A stretch of 64,000 bases of DNA from Novosphingobium ginsenosidimutans. GTDB taxonomy: Bacteria; Pseudomonadota; Alphaproteobacteria; Sphingomonadales; Sphingomonadaceae. Location: positions 2,478,001-2,542,000 of the forward strand of contig NZ_CP042345.1 of NCBI RefSeq assembly GCF_007954425.1, given 5' to 3'. The first letter of the stretch is position 1, and every line of letters begins with the position of its first letter. Below are positions 26,657 to 34,701 of this stretch, one piece after another. The position numbers were made by a program, and so were the translations under genes. The notes beneath the pieces were generated by a model. The model was not told the origin of the DNA. It did no database searches and saw nothing but the letters and a program-made list of their open reading frames with translations.

Positions 26657-27130
26657 ATCAAACAGGTTCTGGTAGAACGCGAACTGGTTAGCACCGGCCC
26701 GCTGACAACGCCGCCACGCGCCGGCCACCGCCGTGTAACCGTGAACCTTGCGGAAAGCCCGCTGTCCTGGCTCCACGCGCGCGGACACTTGAACGATGCC
26801 CAGCTGGCGGCAGGCGAGTGCTTGCGGCGCGATTTCGAGCGCGCCCAGCTCGCACCCGGGGTAACGATGCGGTGGGATGTCGTGCGGATGGCTGGCAGTG
26901 GCAATGAGCGGGGGCTTAACCCGACCGAACGGCAGCTTGCCGCGCGGCAACGCTTTGATGGCGCGCTGTCAGCCGCGGGCAGGGACTTGTGCGATATTCT
27001 CTGGCGGGTGGTCTGCGCCGGGGAGTCCATCCCCACTGCGGAGCGCGCGCTGGCCTGGCCGGTGCGCAGCGGCAAACTGGTGTTGCGAATTGCGCTTGAT
27101 CGGGTGGCCGGATTCTACCGGATCGGTTAG
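26657..27130 (+). CDS. DUF6456 domain-containing protein, start codon apparently ATC
   Basis: About 157 residues. The family core is RVTVNLAESPLSWLHARGHLND, AGECLRRDFERAQLAPGVTMRWD, and LCDILWRVVCAGESIPTAERAL, a helical DNA-binding-like domain of unknown function common in alphaproteobacteria. The start is odd. No ATG, GTG or TTG sits near the expected N-terminus; a perfect AGGAGG (26646-26651) stands five bases before ATC at 26657. In-frame alternatives are TTG 26618 without a ribosome-binding site, and GTG 26741, which would cut into the conserved core. It is divergent from the XRE gene and its stop overlaps that of uup. Confidence 0.75.
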   Translation: MKQVLVERELVSTGPLTTPPRAGHRRVTVNLAESPLSWLHARGHLNDAQLAAGECLRRDFERAQLAPGVTMRWDVVRMAGSGNERGLNPTERQLAARQRFDGALSAAGRDLCDILWRVVCAGESIPTAERALAWPVRSGKLVLRIALDRVAGFYRIG

Positions 27131-28917
27131 CCCTCGACCTGCTCGGCCAGCTCCAGCCAGCGCTCCTCCGCCGCTTCCTTTTCAGCTCGGGCCGCTTCGA
27201 TTGCCTTGGTCAGCGTGGCGAATCTGGCGGGATCGCGGGTGTAGAGCGCCGGATCTGCCAGCAACGCTTCGTCGCGGGCGATCTGGGTCAGCAGTTCTTC
27301 GATCCGCTGGGGAAGCAATTCGTAATCGCGCTGGTCCTTGTAGGATAGCTTGGCCTTCTTTGGCGGCGGCGGCGGTGGGGCGGCGGACGCTGCATCGGCG
27401 GCATACCTTGCTACCTTGACTGGTACATTCCGCCTGGTCCGCTGCTTCTCCCAGTCGGCATAGCCACCTGCGACGATATCGACCTTGCCGCTGCCATCGA
27501 GCCCGAGCGTGATCGTGACGGTCCGATCCAGGAAGTCACGGTCATGGCTGACGATCAGGACGGTGCCGTCATAGTCCGCGATAACTTCCTGCAGCAGGTC
27601 GAGCGTTTCCAAGTCAAGATCGTTGGTCGGCTCATCGAGCACCAGCAGGTTTGAGAATCGGGCGAATTCGCGGGCCAGCAGCAGCCTTGAGCGTTCGCCG
27701 CCGGACAGCGTTCCCACCCGCGCATCGGTGAGGCCCGGATCGAATAGGAAGTCCTTAAGGTAGCCCTGGATGTGCTTGCGCACCCCGCGCACGTCGATCC
27801 AGTCGCCGCCCTCGGCCAGCACATCACGCACCCGCTTTTCGGGCGACATCAAGCTGCGTTGCTGGTCGATCAGCACGCCTTGCAGCGTCTTGGCGCGGGT
27901 TACCGTGCCGGTGTCGGGCTCAAGCTCGCCGGTCAGCAGCTTCAAGAGCGTGGTCTTGCCTGCACCGTTTGAGCCGACGATCCCGATCCGGTCACCACGC
28001 GTGATCCGCAAGGTGAAGTCCTTGATGATCGGACGGTCGCCAAAGCTCTTGCCAACCTTGTCGGCCACGATGACGGCCTTGGATTTGGCATCATCCACAG
28101 CCAGGCCCAGCTTCGCGGTGCCTTGCGGGGTGAGCATCGCGGCACGCTGGGCACGCATTTCCCAGAGCTTTTCCAACCGGCCCTGGTTGCGCTTGCGCCG
28201 CGCGGTGACGCCGCGTTCCAGCCAGTGCGCCTCGATCTTCAGTTTGGCATCGAGCTTTTCAGCCGCGCGGGCTTCTTCGGCATAGACCTGCTCCATCCAG
28301 GCCTCATAGCCGCCGAAGCCAATCTCCTTGCGGCGCAGCGAACCGCGATCGATCCAGATGGTTGCCTTGGTTAGCCGTTCCAGGAATGTACGGTCGTGGC
28401 TGATCACCACGAAGGCCCCGGTATAGCGGCTGAGCCAGCTTTCCAGCCAGTCGATCGCGGTGATATCGAGGTGGTTGGTCGGTTCATCCAACAGGAGCAA
28501 GTCTGGCTCGCTGGCCAGCGCCCGGGCAAGCGCTGCACGGCGGCGCTCCCCGCCGCTGGCACTATCCGACTTTCTGCTCATGTCGATGCCCAACTGGCCA
28601 GCGATGGCTTCCACCTCGTGACGGGGCGGGGCATCCTTGCCGTGCAAGGCAAAGTCCATCAGCGTGTCATAGCCGGTGAAGAACGGATCTTGCTCCAGCA
28701 TCACGATCTTCGTGCCAGGCTGGATCGAGCGCTTGCCCTTGTCAGCCTCGACCTCGCCCGAGATCAGCTTGAGCAAAGTGGTCTTGCCGGCACCATTGCG
28801 GCCGATCAACGCCAGCCGGTCACGCGGGCCGATGTGCAGGTCAAGATCGCGAAAAAGCCAGCCGGAGCCCTGTTGCAGGCCCAGGGCTTCCCAGGAAAGG
28901 ATCGGTGCGGCGGCCAT
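27127..28917 (-). CDS. uup: ABC-F ATPase, Uup-like
   Basis: 596 residues. Two ABC cassettes: GRNGAGKTT, SGGERRRAALARAL and LLLDEPTNHLD; then GSNGAGKTT, LSGGERSRLLLAREF and LVLDEPTNDLD. After the second cassette come a Pro-rich stretch (APPPPPPKK) and a C-terminal coiled coil with DYELLPQRIEELLTQI, the DNA-binding domain that marks Uup. Uup proteins act on ribosomes and on branched DNA intermediates and reduce precise transposon excision in E. coli. It is cytoplasmic. Distinct from EttA at the left edge, which lacks this tail. It converges on DUF6456 with a four-base stop overlap. Confidence 0.9.
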   Translation of the reverse strand: MAAAPILSWEALGLQQGSGWLFRDLDLHIGPRDRLALIGRNGAGKTTLLKLISGEVEADKGKRSIQPGTKIVMLEQDPFFTGYDTLMDFALHGKDAPPRHEVEAIAGQLGIDMSRKSDSASGGERRRAALARALASEPDLLLLDEPTNHLDITAIDWLESWLSRYTGAFVVISHDRTFLERLTKATIWIDRGSLRRKEIGFGGYEAWMEQVYAEEARAAEKLDAKLKIEAHWLERGVTARRKRNQGRLEKLWEMRAQRAAMLTPQGTAKLGLAVDDAKSKAVIVADKVGKSFGDRPIIKDFTLRITRGDRIGIVGSNGAGKTTLLKLLTGELEPDTGTVTRAKTLQGVLIDQQRSLMSPEKRVRDVLAEGGDWIDVRGVRKHIQGYLKDFLFDPGLTDARVGTLSGGERSRLLLAREFARFSNLLVLDEPTNDLDLETLDLLQEVIADYDGTVLIVSHDRDFLDRTVTITLGLDGSGKVDIVAGGYADWEKQRTRRNVPVKVARYAADAASAAPPPPPPKKAKLSYKDQRDYELLPQRIEELLTQIARDEALLADPALYTRDPARFATLTKAIEAARAEKEAAEERWLELAEQVEG

Positions 28918-28983
28918 AGCCCGGGCGCCCTAGCGGGAGAGGCAGAGCGTTGACAAGCACCGATGGGGTGCGGATGAGGGGAC

Positions 28984-29826
28984 ATGCGCACAGTCTGGCT
29001 CAACGGCGAGTTCCTGCCCGAAACGGAAGCAAAGGTCCCGATCTTCGATCGCGGGCTGCTCTTCGCTCAGGGAGTCTACGAAGTTACTCCGGTGATCGAT
29101 GGGCATTTCTGTAACTGGCCCCATCATTCGGCGCGGCTGACGCGGTCGATGGCGCTGGCGCGGATCACGGACGATACAGATTGGCCGCCGATCCTTGATG
29201 AACTGATCCGGCGCAATGGACTGACCGAAGGCCGGATCTACCTGCAGGTGACCGGCGGCGCGCCGGCCGACCGCGACTTTCTCTCTCCAGTTGAGCCGGT
29301 TCCCGCCACCCGCTTCGCTTTCACCCAGGCCGCAGCGGTTGTCGACCAGCCAAAGGCCCAGGAGGGCATGCGCATCGTGCTGCATCCGGAAGGCCGCTGG
29401 GCGCTCCGTTCGGCCAAGACGACGCAATTGCTCTATGCCGTGCTGGCCAAGGAGGCGGCGCGCGAGGCGGGGGCGGACGACGCCTGGTTGGTTGACGATG
29501 GCATGGTGACCGAAGGGACCAGTGCCAACGCCCATATCATCGACAGCCGGGGCGTGCTGGTTTCGCACCCGGTCGACCATGGCGTGCTGCCGGGCATCTC
29601 TCGGCTCTCGGTCCTCCCGCTGGCGCGGGACATGGGCCTCACGGTCGAAGAGCGGGCCTTCTCGGTCGGAGAGCTGTTTGCCGCACGCGAGGCCTTCATC
29701 ACCAGTGCGACCACGGTCGTCATGCCGGTGGTCGAAGTTGATGGACGCGCGATCGGCGATGGCCGACCCGGCCCACTGACGGGGGAATTGCGGCAGCGTT
29801 ACATTGGGCGGTTGCGCGCATCATGA
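28984..29826 (+). CDS. dat: D-amino-acid transaminase (class IV aminotransferase)
   Basis: 280 residues, fold type IV PLP enzyme. N-terminal WLNGEFLPETEAKVPIFDRGLLFAQGVYE is typical of D-alanine transaminases. The PLP lysine is K145 in RSAKTTQLLYAVLAK, and EGTSANAHI carries the PLP-binding Glu. It interconverts D-amino acids and 2-oxoacids, supplying D-Glu or D-Ala for peptidoglycan. Branched-chain transaminase (IlvE) and aminodeoxychorismate lyase are relatives, so the substrate assignment is probable, not certain. It is divergent from uup and followed after 44 bases by the PepSY gene. Confidence 0.85.
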   Translation: MRTVWLNGEFLPETEAKVPIFDRGLLFAQGVYEVTPVIDGHFCNWPHHSARLTRSMALARITDDTDWPPILDELIRRNGLTEGRIYLQVTGGAPADRDFLSPVEPVPATRFAFTQAAAVVDQPKAQEGMRIVLHPEGRWALRSAKTTQLLYAVLAKEAAREAGADDAWLVDDGMVTEGTSANAHIIDSRGVLVSHPVDHGVLPGISRLSVLPLARDMGLTVEERAFSVGELFAAREAFITSATTVVMPVVEVDGRAIGDGRPGPLTGELRQRYIGRLRAS

Positions 29827-29870
29827 ACCATTCACTGGCCGTTCAATCCCGGCAGGTTAGGCGCTGAGCC

Positions 29871-30164
29871 ATGATCCGCACCGTTCTTGCCCTTGCCCTT
29901 GCGGCCAGCGTTCCCGCTCTGCCTGCCTTCGCGAGCCAAGGTGACGAAGCTGGCATGGCCCGCAAGGACCTTCGCGCCGGCAATGTCCGCCCGCTGCGCG
30001 AGATCGAGCGCCGGGTTCTGCCGATGATGGCGGGGGCGCAATACCTTGGCCCGGAGTACGATCCGGCGGCCTATACCTATCGCCTCAAGTTCATTCGCGA
30101 CGGCCGCGTCATGTTCGTCGACGTAGACGCCCGCACCGGCGAAGTTTTGCGGCAGTCCCGTTAG
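29871..30164 (+). CDS. Exported PepSY-domain protein
   Basis: 97 residues. A Sec signal peptide (MIRTVLALALAASVPALPAFA) precedes one PepSY-like domain (VRPLREIERRVLPM ... YTYRLKFIRDGRVMFVDVDARTGEVLRQ). PepSY proteins are small periplasmic modules thought to modulate proteases or sensors. It lies 57 bases before the response regulator gene on the same strand, so it is probably the first gene of a PepSY-response regulator-kinase operon; the same order occurs with PhoPQ-like systems in other alphaproteobacteria. A role as ligand or modulator of the kinase's periplasmic domain is a fair guess. Confidence 0.85.
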   Translation: MIRTVLALALAASVPALPAFASQGDEAGMARKDLRAGNVRPLREIERRVLPMMAGAQYLGPEYDPAAYTYRLKFIRDGRVMFVDVDARTGEVLRQSR

Positions 30165-30221
30165 CTTGACGGCATTGCCCGCGCCAAGCAGAACGGCATC
30201 ACACTACTGGGGAAATTTGCG

Positions 30222-30899
30222 ATGCGTATCCTGATCGTCGAGGACGAACCGACCCTTGGCAAGCAGCTCAAGTCCACGCTCGAAGCGACCGGCTATGCTG
30301 TCGATCTCTCGACCGATGGCGAAGACGGGCACTTTATGGGCTCGACCGAAGAATACGATGCTGTGATCCTAGACCTGGGCCTGCCAGAGATTGACGGTCT
30401 TACCGTCCTGGGCATGTGGCGCAAGGAAGGCCGCAAGTTTCCGGTCCTTGTGCTGACCGCGCGCGACAGCTGGTCGGACAAAGTTGCCGGGCTTGACGCG
30501 GGGGCTGACGATTACCTGGCCAAGCCGTTCCAGACCGAGGAACTGATCGCCCGGCTGCGCGCGCTGATCCGCCGTGCTTCGGGCAATACCAGCAGCGAAC
30601 TGACCGCAGGCGACGTGCGGCTTGATACCCGCTCGGGTCGGGTCACGCTGAATGGCGAACCGGTCAAGCTGACGGCGCAGGAATACAAGCTCCTTTCCTA
30701 TCTGCTGCATCACAAGGGTAAGGTCGTCAGCCGCACCGAGCTGATCGAGCACATCTATGACCAGGATTTCGATCGCGATTCGAACACGATCGAGGTCTTC
30801 GTCACCCGCATCCGCAAGAAGCTGGGGGCCGATGTGATCACCACGATCCGCGGCCTCGGTTACAGCCTTGACGATCCGGCCGAAGGCAGCCGCGGCTAG
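30222..30899 (+). CDS. OmpR/PhoP-family response regulator
   Basis: 225 residues. The receiver domain has the acidic pocket ED at 7-8, phospho-acceptor D51 (VILDLGLPEIDG), the TARD switch Thr and K101 or so in DDYLAKPF. A C-terminal OmpR-type winged helix follows (LTAQEYKLLSYLLHHKGKVVSRTELIEHIYDQDFDRDSNTIEVFVTRIRKKLG), very close to PhoP. It is phosphorylated by the kinase encoded seven bases downstream. Targets are unknown; PhoP regulons often handle Mg2+, antimicrobial peptides and envelope changes. ATG 30222 follows GGGGAAA. Confidence 0.93.
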   Translation: MRILIVEDEPTLGKQLKSTLEATGYAVDLSTDGEDGHFMGSTEEYDAVILDLGLPEIDGLTVLGMWRKEGRKFPVLVLTARDSWSDKVAGLDAGADDYLAKPFQTEELIARLRALIRRASGNTSSELTAGDVRLDTRSGRVTLNGEPVKLTAQEYKLLSYLLHHKGKVVSRTELIEHIYDQDFDRDSNTIEVFVTRIRKKLGADVITTIRGLGYSLDDPAEGSRG

Positions 30900-30905
30900 G
30901 CAACG

Positions 30906-32294
30906 ATGACGGCGAGTGATCCCTCGGCGCGGAATGCCGCGCATACCGGGTCGCTATCACGCCGGATGATGCTGATTGCGGCGGGTTGGATCGTGGTCCT
31001 GCTCTCGCTCGGCGGCTTTGCGCTTGATCGCACACTAAACGGCCTCGTCAGCCGCAACTTCGACGAGCAGCTCGAATATGTAATGAACGCAATGATTGCC
31101 TCAGCCGAAATCGGGCCGGATGGCGAGGTGTTCTTCAATCGACCGCTTGGCGACCAGCGGTTCCTTGAGCCGAACAGCGGCCGCTACTGGCTGGTGACCG
31201 GGCAAGGGCACGAGAATTTCCCTTCGCGCTCGCTGTGGGACCGCAGCCTTGAACTGAAGCACGACCACTTCGACAAGGCGGCGCACATCTATGACAACTT
31301 CCAGTACCCGGATGAGCCGCTGCGGGTGATCGAACGATCGGTCATCCTGCCCGATAGCCAGACCCGCTGGAAATTTGCCGTCGCCGCGAGCCGCGAAGAC
31401 CTTGATGAGCAGATCAGCCGGATCCGGTCGATCCTGGTCTGGAGCTTTCTGGTCCTTGGTCTTGGCCTGTTTCTGATGGCGGCGCTGCAATCCTGGTACG
31501 GCCTCGGCCCGCTTCGCCGCGTCCGCCTTGCCATCCAACACTTGCGGACGACCGGCCAGAACCGCCTGATCGAACCCCTGCCGCTCGAAGTCCAGCCGCT
31601 GGTTCAGGAATTGAACGCCCTGCTGGCCCATTCCGAAAAGCAGGCCGAGGAAGCGCGGACCCACGCCGGCAACCTGGCTCATGCGCTGAAAACGCCGCTG
31701 ACCGTCGTGATGAATGCCGCGACGGCCAAGGCGCCTGACCTGTCCGATACGGTAATCCGTGAAGCTGCGGTGATGCGCCGACAGGTCGATCACCATCTTG
31801 CCCGCGCGCGCGCAGTGGGGCGGCGGGCTGTTGGCCTTAGCCGCGCGTCGGTCGCCGAGAGCGTTGAAGCCGTGCTGCGTGCGGTGACCCGGCTTTACGA
31901 GAAGACACGCTTCGATCTCGACGGCAATCGCGCCGCCGAAGTGGCGATCGAACGGCAGGACTTGGATGAGATTCTGGGCAACCTGATCGAGAATGCCGCC
32001 AAATATGGCGGCGGTTCGGTCTTCGTGACGATCGACCCCACGGCCGAGCCCGAATGGTGCGAGATCTGGGTCGAAGACGATGGCGTTGGCATACCTGAGG
32101 CCGAACGGACCCGCATCTTCGACCGCGGCGCACGGCTGGACACTGGCAAGCCAGGCACGGGCCTCGGCCTCGCCATCGTCCGCGACGTGGCTGAGATCTA
32201 TGGCGGAAGCGTCACGCTTGAAGAAAGCGAGGATCTTGGCGGGCTGCTGGTCAAGCTAAGGCTGCCGCGGGCGAGCAGCCGCAGCGCCGCCTAA
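30906..32294 (+). CDS. PhoQ-like sensor histidine kinase
   Basis: 462 residues. TM1 at about 20-42 (MLIAAGWIVVLLSLGGFAL), a periplasmic sensor of about 130 residues, TM2 near 178-198 (VWSFLVLGLGLFLMAAL), a HAMP-like linker, the H box NLAHALKTPLTVV with H259, and an HATPase domain with N box DEILGNLIENAAKYG, G1 VEDDGVGIPEAE and G2 GTGLGLAIVRD. The ALKTPL form of the H box is characteristic of PhoQ-type kinases. All catalytic boxes are intact, in contrast to the kinase-like gene at 8297. It ends 18 bases before the convergent DUF2059 gene. Confidence 0.92.
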   Translation: MTASDPSARNAAHTGSLSRRMMLIAAGWIVVLLSLGGFALDRTLNGLVSRNFDEQLEYVMNAMIASAEIGPDGEVFFNRPLGDQRFLEPNSGRYWLVTGQGHENFPSRSLWDRSLELKHDHFDKAAHIYDNFQYPDEPLRVIERSVILPDSQTRWKFAVAASREDLDEQISRIRSILVWSFLVLGLGLFLMAALQSWYGLGPLRRVRLAIQHLRTTGQNRLIEPLPLEVQPLVQELNALLAHSEKQAEEARTHAGNLAHALKTPLTVVMNAATAKAPDLSDTVIREAAVMRRQVDHHLARARAVGRRAVGLSRASVAESVEAVLRAVTRLYEKTRFDLDGNRAAEVAIERQDLDEILGNLIENAAKYGGGSVFVTIDPTAEPEWCEIWVEDDGVGIPEAERTRIFDRGARLDTGKPGTGLGLAIVRDVAEIYGGSVTLEESEDLGGLLVKLRLPRASSRSAA

Positions 32295-32312
32295 TCGACC
32301 TGCAACGATCGC

Positions 32313-33062
32313 CTATCTGCGCTTATCGGTCTTGTTGCGCTTGATCAGTTCGGCTTCGCTAACCCCGAGCAAGGCTGCGAGGCGGGTGCGCTCCGTCTTG
32401 GTGAGGTCTTCGAGGGACTTGGGCTTCGGCAGGCTGGCTATCGCGCGTTCGACAGAGCCCATCACGGTGGGCATCTGTTTGGTCATCTCTGGTATCATGC
32501 CCATCATTCGGTTCACGACCTCGGGATCCATGAAGATCACCATCGATTCGGAGGCATAGAGCGACCCCGTTGGGGTGCTGAAGAACTGGCCCATTTCAGC
32601 CAACTGCTCGGGCGTGTAGCGGCGGGCGTAAGCAGCGGTCAGTCCTTCGCGAATGCCGGGTTCGAACTGGGTCATCAGCTTGGTGAGCTCGGGCATCATT
32701 GCCCGCATGCTGGCGGCCATCCGTTGGTCAAAGGCAGGATCGAGAATCGCCAGCATTTCCTTGAGCTTGCCATCGCCCATTTGCTTGAGCTGTTCTTCCG
32801 GAACGCCGCCGATCCCGGCAAGATCCTTCAGTGGCAGCTCGCCGACGCTGGCCATGGCGCCTTTCATGACGGTGTCCATCGTCCCGTTCATAATCCGCGC
32901 ATAGGTGCCGGTCGGAAAGAGCTTGTCGACCACGGCTTGGGCTGCTGCCAAACGGGCCGGTTCGGCCGCCGGAGCTTCGACACCTGGCTGCGGCGCTGGC
33001 GCTTCCTGGGCCAGGACCGGGCTGGACAAGGTGACTGCGGCAATCAGCAGCAGGTGTTTCAT
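32313..33062 (-). CDS. Exported DUF2059 family protein
   Basis: 249 residues. A signal peptide (MKHLLLIAAVTLSSPVLA) and a Pro/Ala-rich spacer precede helical DUF2059 sequence, whose best block is GIREGLTAAYARRYTPEQLAEMGQFFSTPTGSLYASES. The region before it (YARIMNGTMDTVMKGAM) reads like a second, diverged copy. Function is unknown; the protein is probably periplasmic. It is transcribed against the two-component operon and alone, 71 bases downstream of the chorismate mutase gene on the same strand. Confidence 0.83.
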   Translation of the reverse strand: MKHLLLIAAVTLSSPVLAQEAPAPQPGVEAPAAEPARLAAAQAVVDKLFPTGTYARIMNGTMDTVMKGAMASVGELPLKDLAGIGGVPEEQLKQMGDGKLKEMLAILDPAFDQRMAASMRAMMPELTKLMTQFEPGIREGLTAAYARRYTPEQLAEMGQFFSTPTGSLYASESMVIFMDPEVVNRMMGMIPEMTKQMPTVMGSVERAIASLPKPKSLEDLTKTERTRLAALLGVSEAELIKRNKTDKRR

Positions 33063-33133
33063 GCAAAGGGTTCCCGTGGTGGCAATCCCCGGCTTATGCC
33101 ATTGAAAAATTGACCTGTCTCGGCCGAAGTTGG

Positions 33134-33424
33134 CTACTTCGCTTCAGCTGCCTGCTCGTGATGGCGGATCACTTCCTGGATGATGAAGCGCAGGAACTTC
33201 TCTGAGAACTCCGGATCGAGGTTCGCCTCCACGGCAAGGCGCCGCAGCCGGGCGATCTGGCGTTCCTCGCGGCCGGGGTCGGAAGCCGGCAGGGCATGCT
33301 CGGCCTTGTAGGTGCCCACTGCCTTTGTAATCCGGAACCGTTCGGCCAGGATGTGGATCAAGGCGGCATCGATATTGTCGATGGAGGCACGATAGCCGGC
33401 GAGGACGGGATCGGGTTCGGACAT
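33134..33424 (-). CDS. Chorismate mutase, AroQ class
   Basis: About 96 residues, all helical. The AroQ signature runs YRASIDNIDAALIHILAERFRITKAVG, YKAEHALPASDPGREERQI with the conserved active-site Arg and Lys residues, ending FIIQEVIRHHE. It rearranges chorismate to prephenate for phenylalanine and tyrosine. It is a free-standing enzyme, not fused to prephenate dehydratase. The start could be ATG 33424 or ATG 33445; neither has a clear ribosome-binding site. It is divergent from the polyprenyl diphosphate synthase gene. Confidence 0.9.
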   Translation of the reverse strand: MSEPDPVLAGYRASIDNIDAALIHILAERFRITKAVGTYKAEHALPASDPGREERQIARLRRLAVEANLDPEFSEKFLRFIIQEVIRHHEQAAEAK

Positions 33425-33512
33425 ATTCGATGCGCTAGCATGCACTTTTGCGAAAGGCTATTACTGCAATTGCACTTGCCGATGGGCGGGCACCCTCGCT
33501 AGGGCGCTGTTG

Positions 33513-34529
33513 ATGAGCGCTGACATTATCCCGCTGCGCAAGCGCGCCACCGAGCCTTCACTGGCGCCGATCCTTGCCCTCACGGCCGACGGCATGAACG
33601 CCGTTAATGCCGTGATCCTTGACCGGATGCAGAGCCGCATCCCGTTGATCCCGACCCTGGCAGGACATCTTATCGCCGGCGGCGGCAAGCGGATGCGGCC
33701 GATGTTGACGCTGGCCGGTGCGGCGCTGTGCGATTACCACGGCACGCGGCACCATAAGCTCGCCGCTGCGGTGGAGTTCATTCACACCGCTACCCTGCTG
33801 CACGACGATGTGGTCGATGGCTCCGAACTGCGCCGCGGCAAGTCGACTGCCAATATCGTATTCGGCAACCCGGCTACCGTGCTGGTCGGCGACTTCCTGT
33901 TTACCCGCTCGTTCGAATTGATGGTTGAGGATGGCAGCCTAAAGGTGCTGAAGATCCTATCCAACGCAAGCTCGGTCATATCGGAGGGCGAGGTCGACCA
34001 ATTGACCGCCCAGCGCCAGATTGAGACGAGCGAAGAACGCTATCTCTCGATCATCGGTTCGAAGACCGCTGCACTGTTTGCCGCCGCCACCCGCATCGCC
34101 GCCGTGGTGGCCGAGCGCAGCGAAGCGGACGAGCGCGCGCTGGAAGACTATGGCCGCAACCTCGGCATCGCCTTCCAGCTGGTCGACGATGCGATGGATT
34201 ATGATTCCGACGCCGGCGAGATGGGCAAGGGCAAGGGCGATGATTTCCGCGAGGGCAAGATGACCCTGCCGGTGATTCTGGCTTACGCCCGTGGTTCAGA
34301 TGAAGAGCGGCGCTTCTGGCAAGATGCGATCCAGGGCCATCGCAGTTCGGATGCCGACCTGGCCCATGCGATCTCGCTGATTGCGCGGCATGATACCGTC
34401 AGCGCCACGCGTGAACGTGCCCGCCATTTCGCCCAGCGCGCGATCGATGCTATTGCCGGTTTTCCGGCAGGCGCAGCCCATGCGGCGATGGTCGAAGCAG
34501 CCGAATTCGCTGTCGCACGGCGCTTCTAA
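33513..34529 (+). CDS. ispB: Polyprenyl diphosphate synthase (octaprenyl/decaprenyl type)
   Basis: 338 residues. The trans-prenyltransferase motifs are present: GGGKRMRPML, the first Asp-rich motif HDDVVDGSELRRGK, GDFLFTRSFELM, and the second Asp-rich motif FQLVDDAMDYDSD. It elongates farnesyl diphosphate with isopentenyl diphosphate to the side chain of ubiquinone; alphaproteobacteria generally use decaprenyl (Q10), so the product may be C50 (inference). ATG 33513 is one codon after an in-frame TTG. It is divergent from chorismate mutase, which feeds the aromatic branch, and upstream of sciP. Confidence 0.93.
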   Translation: MSADIIPLRKRATEPSLAPILALTADGMNAVNAVILDRMQSRIPLIPTLAGHLIAGGGKRMRPMLTLAGAALCDYHGTRHHKLAAAVEFIHTATLLHDDVVDGSELRRGKSTANIVFGNPATVLVGDFLFTRSFELMVEDGSLKVLKILSNASSVISEGEVDQLTAQRQIETSEERYLSIIGSKTAALFAAATRIAAVVAERSEADERALEDYGRNLGIAFQLVDDAMDYDSDAGEMGKGKGDDFREGKMTLPVILAYARGSDEERRFWQDAIQGHRSSDADLAHAISLIARHDTVSATRERARHFAQRAIDAIAGFPAGAAHAAMVEAAEFAVARRF

Positions 34530-34619
34530 GGGTTGCTTTCGCACCGACGAACCGTTCACCGTCGCAGCCTCACAACTGGCCGATTTCTGCGGCTTAGGTG
34601 CGACGAGCCGTGCTCCAAA

Positions 34620-34638
34620 TTTAGGCCAATTTAACCAT
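34620..34638 (+). promoter_or_regulatory. Candidate CtrA binding site upstream of sciP
   Basis: TTTA-N7-TTAACCAT (34620-34638) matches the CtrA consensus TTAA-N7-TTAA with one mismatch in the left half and the exact spacer, and the right half is the strong TTAACCAT form. It lies 64 bases before the sciP start. In Caulobacter sciP is a CtrA-activated gene. Confidence 0.5.
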
Positions 34639-34643
34639 GCCAG

Positions 34644-34666
34644 CCCAAAGTGAGATTCGCTTTGGG
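34644..34666 (+). repeat. 23-base dyad between the CtrA-like box and sciP
   Basis: CCCAAAGTGA-GAT-TCGCTTTGGG pairs over 10 positions with one T-G wobble. It has no T-run, so an operator or 5' mRNA hairpin is more likely than a terminator for the upstream synthase gene. Confidence 0.5.
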
Positions 34667-34701
34667 GGCCGATGTTGTTTCACTCAACTGAGGTCATGGT
34701 C

